NCBI RefSeq assembly: GCF_018282115.1
Contig: NZ_CP054306.1
Span: 1,845,488 to 1,909,487 of the forward strand
Source of the DNA: Synechocystis sp. PCC 7338
GTDB lineage: Bacteria; Cyanobacteriota; Cyanobacteriia; Cyanobacteriales; Microcystaceae
DNA: 64,000 nucleotides
Reading direction: 5' to 3'
The notes under the pieces were generated by a model. That model saw only the letters and a program-made list of their open reading frames with translations, was not told where the DNA came from and did no database searches. How positions within the stretch are numbered: the stretch's first letter is position 1; every line of letters begins with the position of its first letter. Positions 57,544 to 64,000 of the stretch are shown here, one piece after another. The position numbers and the translations under genes were made by a program.

Positions 57544-58476
57544 TTAAGCTTTGCCGTAGTGATCCCTATCGGTTAGTTCCAACGTGTCGCTGATCGCCGT
57601 GCCGGTGTGGTAGGCCGCCAAGAGGACGGGACAGGTTTTTCCCCAGGCAATATGGCCCCGATGATCCAAGGCGATCGCCCCTAGGTCAGTGTTATTTTCC
57701 AAAGCTTCGGCGATGGATTTTTCCATGGCTTGGTCCAGATTTTGGCCGTCTTTGACCCGGATCACCACCTTGGCGGCTAAACACTCATTGATAATGTCTT
57801 CCCCCACTCCGGTACAACTAACCCCAGCAAAACGGGTGGCATAGTTCCCTGCTGGCATAGCGGAATCACTCACCCGGCCAATGCGCTCTAATCCCTTGCC
57901 CCCAGTGGAAGTGCCTGCGGCAATTTTACCGTTACTATCCAACGCCACTACCCCAATGGTGCCCTTTCTTGCTTCAATGCTCGCGGTGGGATCGGCAATT
58001 AATCGAGCCATTTTTTTACGCACATCTTCCCCCCTTTCCTCCATCCATTCCTGGATACGAAAGTCAGTGGCCGGGTCATAAATGGGCAGTTGCATTTCTC
58101 TGGCCAAATCTGCTGCCCCATAGTCAGACAAAATCCGATCCGTTTGAGCCTGTAAAAATTGGGCCATTTGGATTGGGTTTTTAATGCGGGAAACATTAAT
58201 TACTCCACTAAAATTCTGGCGATCGCCGTCCATTAATGAGGCGCTCATGCGCACCTGGCCGTCGGACTGGAGTACGGAACCAGTTCCAGCATTGAAACGG
58301 GGCTCATTTTCCAGCAGTTCACAACCCTGCACCACCGCTTCCAGGGCACTGCCCCCCGCTGTTAGCGTTTCGTACACCGCCGCCACAATTTGACGTAAAG
58401 ACTGGCGCACAGTGGTCAAGCCTCCCTTATCGTCGAGGGAACTGGCACCGCCATGGATGATTAATTTGGGGGTCAT
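57544..58476 (-). CDS. Plant-type L-asparaginase / isoaspartyl peptidase
   Basis: The 310-residue Ntn-hydrolase is made as a precursor that cleaves itself before a threonine. The motif GTIGVVALDSNGKIAAGTSTGG places the nucleophile Thr at the start of the beta subunit, and the alpha subunit has the PRFNAGTGSVLQSDGQVRMSAS segment. GGLSLDDKGG-like start and DTLELTDRDHYGKA end are intact. It hydrolyses asparagine and beta-aspartyl dipeptides, releasing aspartate. Confidence 0.93.
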   Translation of the reverse strand: MTPKLIIHGGASSLDDKGGLTTVRQSLRQIVAAVYETLTAGGSALEAVVQGCELLENEPRFNAGTGSVLQSDGQVRMSASLMDGDRQNFSGVINVSRIKNPIQMAQFLQAQTDRILSDYGAADLAREMQLPIYDPATDFRIQEWMEERGEDVRKKMARLIADPTASIEARKGTIGVVALDSNGKIAAGTSTGGKGLERIGRVSDSAMPAGNYATRFAGVSCTGVGEDIINECLAAKVVIRVKDGQNLDQAMEKSIAEALENNTDLGAIALDHRGHIAWGKTCPVLLAAYHTGTAISDTLELTDRDHYGKA

Positions 58477-58602
58477 AGAATTTCAGGTAAGGGTGTGAGT
58501 GAAGAGAAGAACAGATCAGCGCCAACGGACCGCAGATGGGATAAGCCACCGTTAGTGATTATGAGTCGGAGTCAGAAGAGAAGACAGATCCCAACGTCTA
58601 AA

Positions 58603-59898
58603 CTAAATATCCAAACGGCTGTAAATTTCCGCCAGGTTAGTCAAATGTTGTTGGGGGTCAAAGCATTGGTCAATTTCTTCGGCAGAAAGTAAGGCTTGTA
58701 CTTGGGCATCAGCTCGCACTAACTTTTCAAAATCTCCCCCTTCCGTATTCCAGGCTTGGTGAGCGGAACCCTGCACCACTCGGTAAGCTTCCTCCCGGTT
58801 CATGCCTTTTTCCACTAGGGCAAGCAAAACTTTTTGGCTAAAAATCACCCCGCCATAAACGTTCATATTGCGTTTCATATTTTCGGGGTACACCAACAAA
58901 TTTTTCACCAAATCGGTGGTTTCCTTCAGCATAAAATGGGTCAGAATACAGCAGTCGGGAAAGGCGACCCGCTCCACGGAACTGTGGGAAATGTCCCGTT
59001 CATGCCAGAGGGCAACATTTTCCAGCGCCGCCACTGCATGGCCCCGGACCAGGCGGGCCATCCCCGTTAACCGTTCTGAACGGATGGGATTGCGCTTGTG
59101 GGGCATGGCGGAAGAGCCCTTCTGGCCTTTAGAAAAATACTCCTCTACTTCCAACACATCGGTGCGTTGCAGGTTGCGAATTTCCACTGCAAATCGTTCT
59201 AGGGAAGCGGCGAGCAAAGCCAATTGTTGTACGTATTCCGCATGGCGATCCCGGGAAATAACCTGGGTGGAAGCCGTGTCTGGTTCCAATCCTAATTTCT
59301 GACAAGCGATCGCCTCCACTTTGGGGTCAATGTTGGCATAGGTACCCACGGCACCGGAAATTTTCCCCACCGCAATGGATTGGGCCACCCGCACCAAACG
59401 ATCCCGATTTCTTAAGACCTCCGCTAGCCAACCGGCCAATTTAAATCCAAAGGTGATGGGCTCAGCGTGGATGCCATGGGAACGGCCCACCATGACGGTG
59501 TAGCGGTGTTGTTGGGCTTGGTAACGAATAGCCTGAATTAGTTTTTCCAACTGCTCTAAAATCAGGTCTAAGCTAGCCACCAACTGCAATGCCAGGGCTG
59601 TGTCCAACACATCAGAACTAGTTAACCCTAAGTGAATGTAACGGCCCGCATCCCCTACATACTCATTGACATTGGTTAAAAAGGCGATGACATCGTGACG
59701 TACTTCCGCCTCAATTTCTAACACCCGTTGGGGATCAAATTTGGCTTTGGCCTTGATTTCGTCCACCGCTGACTGGGGAATGTAACCCAACTCTGCCTGG
59801 GCTTCACAGACGGCAATTTCCACGTCTAGCCAGGTTTGTAGCTTGTAGGTGTCCGTCCAAATTTTGCCCATTTCAGGCAGGGTGTAACGTTCGATCAC
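58603..59898 (-). CDS. purB: Adenylosuccinate lyase
   Basis: The 431-residue enzyme acts twice in purine synthesis, cleaving SAICAR and adenylosuccinate. The superfamily signature GSSAMPHKRNPIRSE is present, along with HLGLTSSDVLDTALALQL and VGRSHGIHAEPITFG. The start is GTG 59898 (IERYTLPEMGKIWTD). The gene is complete and full length. Confidence 0.97.
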   Translation of the reverse strand: MIERYTLPEMGKIWTDTYKLQTWLDVEIAVCEAQAELGYIPQSAVDEIKAKAKFDPQRVLEIEAEVRHDVIAFLTNVNEYVGDAGRYIHLGLTSSDVLDTALALQLVASLDLILEQLEKLIQAIRYQAQQHRYTVMVGRSHGIHAEPITFGFKLAGWLAEVLRNRDRLVRVAQSIAVGKISGAVGTYANIDPKVEAIACQKLGLEPDTASTQVISRDRHAEYVQQLALLAASLERFAVEIRNLQRTDVLEVEEYFSKGQKGSSAMPHKRNPIRSERLTGMARLVRGHAVAALENVALWHERDISHSSVERVAFPDCCILTHFMLKETTDLVKNLLVYPENMKRNMNVYGGVIFSQKVLLALVEKGMNREEAYRVVQGSAHQAWNTEGGDFEKLVRADAQVQALLSAEEIDQCFDPQQHLTNLAEIYSRLDI

Positions 59899-60083
59899 GG
59901 GGCCAGTTCTCCAAATAACCGCTTAATTTTACTATTTGGCGGCAACCATCGTCAGATATTGGCATTCCAACTGCTAGGGCAAGAATGATCACCGATCCAG
60001 ACTGAGCAATTATGTCTTCCCCGTTAGAGGCGAAGCAAAAGTTCAGCAGTCAACAAAAATAAGTGGCGATCGCCTAGGTTAAC

Positions 60084-60416
60084 CTAACCTTTTTTGCCGG
60101 GTTTAACTGGTTCTAAAGGGCCGTTCACTAGGCCGTTGAAACCATAGATTTCCCGACTACCAGCGTAGGCCACCAAATTTACGTTTTTTTCGTCCCCCGG
60201 TTCAAAGCGTACCGCCGTTCCTGCGGGAATATCCAGCCGCATGCCCCTGGCTAAATCCCGGTCAAATTGCAAGGCAGCATTGACTTCGTAAAAATGGTAA
60301 TGGGAACCTACTTGAATAGGGCGATCGCCAGTGTTGGCCACATTGACGCTGCAGGTGGGACGGCCAGCATTTAGTTCTAGGTAACCTTCGGGGGTAATGA
60401 TTTCGCCGGGAATCAT
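60084..60416 (-). CDS. ureB: Urease beta subunit
   Basis: The 110-residue protein begins [21 protein letters not shown], with [21 protein letters not shown] and [16 protein letters not shown]. It pairs with UreA and the catalytic UreC, neither of which is in the window, so urease subunits are split around the chromosome here as remembered for Synechocystis. urtA lies at the right end of the same window on the opposite strand. Confidence 0.96.
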   Translation of the reverse strand: MIPGEIITPEGYLELNAGRPTCSVNVANTGDRPIQVGSHYHFYEVNAALQFDRDLARGMRLDIPAGTAVRFEPGDEKNVNLVAYAGSREIYGFNGLVNGPLEPVKPGKKG

Positions 60417-60460
60417 AGTGGCAATATGGTTAGTTGAGCTATGGGTATTAATCGATTAGC

Positions 60461-60526
60461 TTAGGGCTGCCAAGCGAAAAATAAGATACTCCCCAACAGT
60501 AACCCTAAAAACAGATCCGTGCCCAT
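60461..60526 (-). CDS. Candidate hydrophobic micro-protein
   Basis: A 21-codon frame reads MGTDLFLGLLLGSILFFAWQP and stops at TAA. It starts 11 bases after the stop of the MPBQ methyltransferase gene on the same strand. The product would be a single membrane helix, like many small photosynthetic subunits. No ribosome-binding site is evident and I match it to no known subunit, so this is only a candidate. Confidence 0.3.
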   Translation of the reverse strand: MGTDLFLGLLLGSILFFAWQP

Positions 60527-60537
60527 AGCATAGTTTT

Positions 60538-61494
60538 TTAAGCTTCAGTGGCATTTTTTCGCACCGCCTTAAACATGCCAAAGCGACAAAGCCCTACCCC
60601 AAAGGCAAGGCGCATTAACAAAATAGTGGGCACTTCTCGCACCGATTTGACAAACCCAGGCAAGCCATATTGCAACCAGCCCTGGGGCCGGATAATGCCC
60701 TGCCAGATGGTGTCTAACCAAGCAGGGAGGGTGGGGACAGTCCAATCAGCAGTGGTCACCTGGCCGTCCACTAACCCAGTGGCTTCGAGGTTTTCCGCAA
60801 AACCTTCAATGCTGGCAAAGGCGGGGTGAGACCATTGATCCAACAATTGTCGCATCACTGGTTTTTCCCAAAGGTTTAACGGCACCTGGCGATCGTCCCG
60901 TTGATTCCAATCCGCCACTACCAAAATTCCCCCTGGTTTGAGCACCCGCATTAACTCCTTGGCAAAGACGGCTTTATCGGGCATATGGGGCCCCGCTTCC
61001 ACTGACCACACCACGTCAAAGCTAGCGTCTGGGAATGATAAAGCCATGGCATCATCCACTGCAAACTTGGCCGTTACATCGGGGGGAGTTAATTCCGTAG
61101 CCCGTTTGACTTGCTGGGGGCTAATGGTGATGCCTGTAACGTTAAAACCATAATCTTTAGCGAGAATGCGACTGCTACCACCAATGCCGCAACCTACATC
61201 CAACACGGTGGTGCCTGGGGGAAGTGTATTCAAGCCTCCCCACTGGGCCATGGCATGGACAAAATCGATTTTTGATTGGATAAAATCCTTGGCCACCGGG
61301 GGATCGTCATAATGGCCGAGGTGGATATGGTCGCCCCAGTAATATTCCAAAATGCCGTCCTCCGTCCATTGGTCATAGGCGTTGGCCACGGAATCCGATG
61401 ATTGATAGCCCCGGGCGGTGAATAAATATAATCCAGCGGCGATCGCCAGGGAGAGGGAAATTAGGCCAGCGGGCAGAAGCAAAGACTCGGGCAT
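60538..61494 (-). CDS. 2-methyl-6-phytyl-1,4-benzoquinol methyltransferase (tocopherol and plastoquinone synthesis)
   Basis: The 318-residue SAM methyltransferase has an N-terminal membrane anchor (LLLPAGLISLSLAIAAGLYLF), motif I VLDVGCGIGGSSRIL, post-motif VDDAMALSFPDASFD, and WSVEAGPHMPDKAVFAKE. The orthologue in Synechocystis (which I remember as sll0418) methylates MPBQ and MSBQ, giving tocopherol and plastoquinone. Position next to ureB and purB agrees. The start ATG 61494 is the family start. Confidence 0.9.
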   Translation of the reverse strand: MPESLLLPAGLISLSLAIAAGLYLFTARGYQSSDSVANAYDQWTEDGILEYYWGDHIHLGHYDDPPVAKDFIQSKIDFVHAMAQWGGLNTLPPGTTVLDVGCGIGGSSRILAKDYGFNVTGITISPQQVKRATELTPPDVTAKFAVDDAMALSFPDASFDVVWSVEAGPHMPDKAVFAKELMRVLKPGGILVVADWNQRDDRQVPLNLWEKPVMRQLLDQWSHPAFASIEGFAENLEATGLVDGQVTTADWTVPTLPAWLDTIWQGIIRPQGWLQYGLPGFVKSVREVPTILLMRLAFGVGLCRFGMFKAVRKNATEA

Positions 61495-61562
61495 GGAATA
61501 GTTAAAAGAGCAGGGAAAGTTAAGTATTAATCTTGTTTAGGTTAACAAAGTTGGGCAGGGCC

Positions 61563-62522
61563 ATGAATCGCTTCCAATCCATCCTTGGCCAAGACCAAGC
61601 CATTGCCTTACTACACCAGGCGATCGCCCAGAAGCGCATTGCCCCAGCCTATTTGTTGGTGGGTCCCGATGGGGTAGGCAAAAGTTTAGCCGCCAAGGCC
61701 TTTGGGGAAACCTTATTAATGGGATGGGGATCTGAACCCGATCGCCAGGAACGTTTTTTTGCCGGCAATCATCCTGACTTACTGAAAATAGAGCCAACTT
61801 TTCAACATCAGGGCAAACTATTAACCGCTTACGAAGCCGAGCAAGCCGGGCTCAAACGAAGGGCGGCTCCCCTAATTCGAGTAGAACAAATTCGAGAAAT
61901 TAATCGTTTCCTCAGTCGTCCCCCCTTGGAAGCGGACAGAGCCGTTATCCTGATTGAAGAAGCCCAAGCCATGAATGAAGGGGCGGCCAATGCTTTACTA
62001 AAAACCTTGGAGGAGCCAGGACGGGCCACTTTGATCCTGCTGGCCCCCAGCGTCGATGCCCTCTTACCCACCATTGTTTCCCGTTGCCAGCGCATTCCCT
62101 TTTATCGTTTGGAGGAAGATGACATGGCCAAAATTTTGCAAAGGCTAGGCCGTCAGGAAATCCTTAATCACCCTGAACTTTTGGCGATCGCCCAGGGTAG
62201 TCCCGGCATTTTGTTTGAAGCCTGGGAACAGATGCAAAGTATCTCCGCTGAACTGCGGCAAAAGTTAATTCACCCCCCCGTCGATCCCCTGGCGGCGTTT
62301 GATTTGGCCAAACTGGTGGACAGTAACCTCGACAATGGTGCCCAACTCTGGTTGGTGGATTATCTGCAATACCATTACTGGCAAAGCTACGGCCAACGGC
62401 AATGGCTAGAAATTTTGGAGAAAGCCCGTAAATATCTAACGGCCTACGTCCAGCCCCGTTTGGTGTGGGAATCCACTTTCCTTACCCTCTATCGTCTAGA
62501 AAACCATGGCGATCGCCAATAA
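61563..62522 (+). CDS. holB: DNA polymerase III delta-prime subunit
   Basis: About 319 residues. A Walker A GPDGVGKSLAAKAF and the Walker B-like VILIEEAQAMNEGAANALLKTLEEP, then the sensor segment TIVSRCQRIPF, define a clamp-loader subunit. The four-cysteine zinc module usual in delta-prime and gamma is not seen between the two Walker motifs. ATG 61563 (MNRFQSILGQDQA) is chosen over the open upstream frame from 61533. Confidence 0.88.
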   Translation: MNRFQSILGQDQAIALLHQAIAQKRIAPAYLLVGPDGVGKSLAAKAFGETLLMGWGSEPDRQERFFAGNHPDLLKIEPTFQHQGKLLTAYEAEQAGLKRRAAPLIRVEQIREINRFLSRPPLEADRAVILIEEAQAMNEGAANALLKTLEEPGRATLILLAPSVDALLPTIVSRCQRIPFYRLEEDDMAKILQRLGRQEILNHPELLAIAQGSPGILFEAWEQMQSISAELRQKLIHPPVDPLAAFDLAKLVDSNLDNGAQLWLVDYLQYHYWQSYGQRQWLEILEKARKYLTAYVQPRLVWESTFLTLYRLENHGDRQ

Positions 62523-62614
62523 TCAAGATTGTTCCCTTTGAACGGTTCCAATGCCAAACCTCCCTGACAATGGGAGCAAAACCGGCCAAAAATACGTTTA
62601 ACCAGGGAAAGAAG

Positions 62615-62628
62615 GTATCCTATGCTAC
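62615..62628 (+). promoter_or_regulatory. NtcA-binding-site-type promoter upstream of urtA
   Basis: GTA-N8-TAC (GTATCCTATGCTAC) matches the NtcA consensus, and TAGTAT lies 23 bases after it at 62652-62657, the distance normal for an NtcA-activated -10. NtcA activates nitrogen-uptake genes under nitrogen limitation. The promoter call for urtA is therefore strong by sequence but untested. Confidence 0.75.
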
Positions 62629-62824
62629 ATAACTGTTTCTTAACCTGCTCGTAGTATGGGGTCTTATTTGTTTCCGGTGAACCTATTCTCGGAAATGGCT
62701 TCCCTTGTTGACCTAAATAAACTGCGGATAAAAACTTTTTAAGAGCACTGTTTCCGCCCAATAACTCCTCTCCACCAGCCAACAAGCATATTTAGAATCC
62801 TTACGAGGTAATAATTTTTCGCGT

Positions 62825-64000
62825 ATGACTAACCCTTTTGGAAGACGTAAATTTTTGCTGTATGGATCAGCAACCCTAGGCGCCAGTCTATTGCTCAAAG
62901 CCTGTGGTGGTGGGACAGAACCGACCACTGAACCCACCGACACCCCCACAGAAGGAATGGCCCCCACCGGGGAACCGGTCAAAGTTGGTTTGCTCCACTC
63001 CCTCAGTGGCACCATGGCCATCAGTGAAACCACCGTAGTGGAAGCGGCGGAACTGGCGATCGAGGAAATTAATGCGGCCGGTGGAGTATTGGGTCGGCCA
63101 ATTCAGGCCATCAAAGAAGATGGTGCTTCCGATTGGCCCACCTTTGCGGAAAAAGCAGCGAAGTTGATTGACCAAGACAAAGTAGTTAACGTCTTCGGTT
63201 GTTGGACTTCCGCTAGCCGTAAAGCAGTACTGCCCGTATTTGAAGCTAAAAACCACATGCTTTGGTACCCGGTACAGTACGAAGGGCAAGAATGTTCTAA
63301 AAATATTTTCTACACCGGTGCCGCTCCTAACCAGCAAATTGAACCAGCGGTGGATTGGTTGTTGGAAAACAAGGGGAATAAGTTCTTCCTAGTGGGTTCT
63401 GATTATGTGTTCCCCCGCACTGCCAACACCATTATCAAAGAGCAATTAAAAGCCAAAGGTGGCGAAACCGTTGGGGAAGATTACCTGCCCCTGGGCAACA
63501 CTGAAGTTACCCCCATCATCACCAAAATCCGGGAAGCTCTGCCCGATGGTGGCGTAATTTTCAACACCCTGAATGGGGACAGTAACGTTGCCTTCTTCAA
63601 ACAGATCCAATCTGCTGGTTTGACCCCCGACAAATATCCGGTTATGTCCGTGAGTGTGGCGGAAGAGGAAGTACGACAAATTGGTAAGGAGTACCTCCTT
63701 GGTCAATTTGCTTCTTGGAACTATTTCCAAAGCGTGGATACCCCCGCCAACCAGAAGTTTGTGGCCGCCTTTAAAGCCAAGTATGGTGAAGACCGGGTGA
63801 CCAATGACCCCATGGAAGCGGCCTATATTTCCGTTTACCTCTGGAAAGCCGCGGTGGAAGCGGCTGGAGATGTGGGTGAAACTCCCGAAGGGCTAGAAAA
63901 AGTCCGGGCGGCGGCGATCGGTCAAACCTTTGACGCCCCAGAGGGCATGGTGACCATGCAACCCAACCACCACATTTCCAAAACTGTCCGCATCGGGGAA
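62825..64000 (+). CDS. urtA: Urea ABC transporter substrate-binding protein UrtA (3' end outside window)
   Basis: At least 392 residues are seen, to the window edge. A lipoprotein signal peptide with lipobox LLKACGGG anchors the binding protein after a Thr/Pro-rich linker. The mature part is of the branched-chain amino acid/urea type: [31 protein letters not shown] and [32 protein letters not shown]. The other urt genes would lie beyond 64000. An NtcA-type promoter sits upstream. Confidence 0.95.
   Translation, partial: MTNPFGRRKFLLYGSATLGASLLLKACGGGTEPTTEPTDTPTEGMAPTGEPVKVGLLHSLSGTMAISETTVVEAAELAIEEINAAGGVLGRPIQAIKEDGASDWPTFAEKAAKLIDQDKVVNVFGCWTSASRKAVLPVFEAKNHMLWYPVQYEGQECSKNIFYTGAAPNQQIEPAVDWLLENKGNKFFLVGSDYVFPRTANTIIKEQLKAKGGETVGEDYLPLGNTEVTPIITKIREALPDGGVIFNTLNGDSNVAFFKQIQSAGLTPDKYPVMSVSVAEEEVRQIGKEYLLGQFASWNYFQSVDTPANQKFVAAFKAKYGEDRVTNDPMEAAYISVYLWKAAVEAAGDVGETPEGLEKVRAAAIGQTFDAPEGMVTMQPNHHISKTVRIGE

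Overview
The window is chromosomal DNA of a unicellular cyanobacterium very close to Synechocystis sp. PCC 6803. The evidence is genes for photosystem II (psbB, psbO), photosystem I (psaC), the phycobilisome core linker (apcE), the NDH-1 complex (ndhD1), the photosynthetic gap2, an initiator tRNA split by a group I intron, and the very frequent GGCGATCGCC (HIP1) palindrome. Protein sequences match what I remember of 6803 orthologues, but several loci appear rearranged or broken, so I read it as a relative or variant strain, not as 6803 itself. All names come from reading motifs and from memory; no database search was run.

Layout. 1-10.8 kb is a housekeeping block: the 3' end of an argZ/agrE-like gene, a secreted protein, recR (apparently starting at ATT), a small conserved gene, bfrA, murB and murC, gap2 and pepN. 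10.8-12.3 kb holds a nonsense-interrupted zinc-ribbon gene and a MazF-type toxin-antitoxin pair with a palindromic operator. psbB follows. 14.3-21.5 kb is an accessory surface-glycan or methyltransferase island: a 1019-residue protein with a duplicated glycosyltransferase-like half plus an FkbM methyltransferase domain, an out-of-frame DUF4347/FkbM fusion, a second methyltransferase and a multi-spanning membrane protein. The island ends at tRNA-fMet, whose group I intron carries a frameshifted homing-endonuclease gene.

22.4-31.6 kb carries bioF, map, a DUF393 protein, an IS1-like remnant, ribE, the iron-permease gene futB, a small tyrosine phosphatase, glucokinase, DUF2062 and NYN-domain genes, and a Uma2 pseudogene. 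31.6-38.7 kb is a photosynthesis cluster: pedR, psaC, ndhD1, a HAD hydrolase and apcE. 38.9-44.2 kb has a GH57 enzyme, a NurA nuclease, a secreted protein and a Gfo/Idh/MocA oxidoreductase. A decayed IS256-family element (44.4-45.6 kb) has cut off an adjacent gene. 45.7-55.8 kb has a SpoIIE phosphatase, a DUF697-type GTPase, psbO, tRNA-Gln, aroA and a radical-SAM protein. 56-57.5 kb is tRNA-Asn and an A+T-rich DUF4236 gene. The right end has an asparaginase, purB, ureB, the MPBQ methyltransferase, holB, and urtA behind an NtcA-type promoter; urtA runs off the window.

The genes combine core photosynthesis, nitrogen handling (ArgZ, urease beta, the urea transporter and asparaginase) and iron handling (BfrA, FutB). 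Decaying accessory loci are scattered between them: at least six interrupted genes are visible. I did not find a convincing new multi-gene defence or biosynthetic system. The most distinctive items are the broken intron endonuclease, the out-of-frame fusion gene, and the duplicated glycosyltransferase-FkbM protein.
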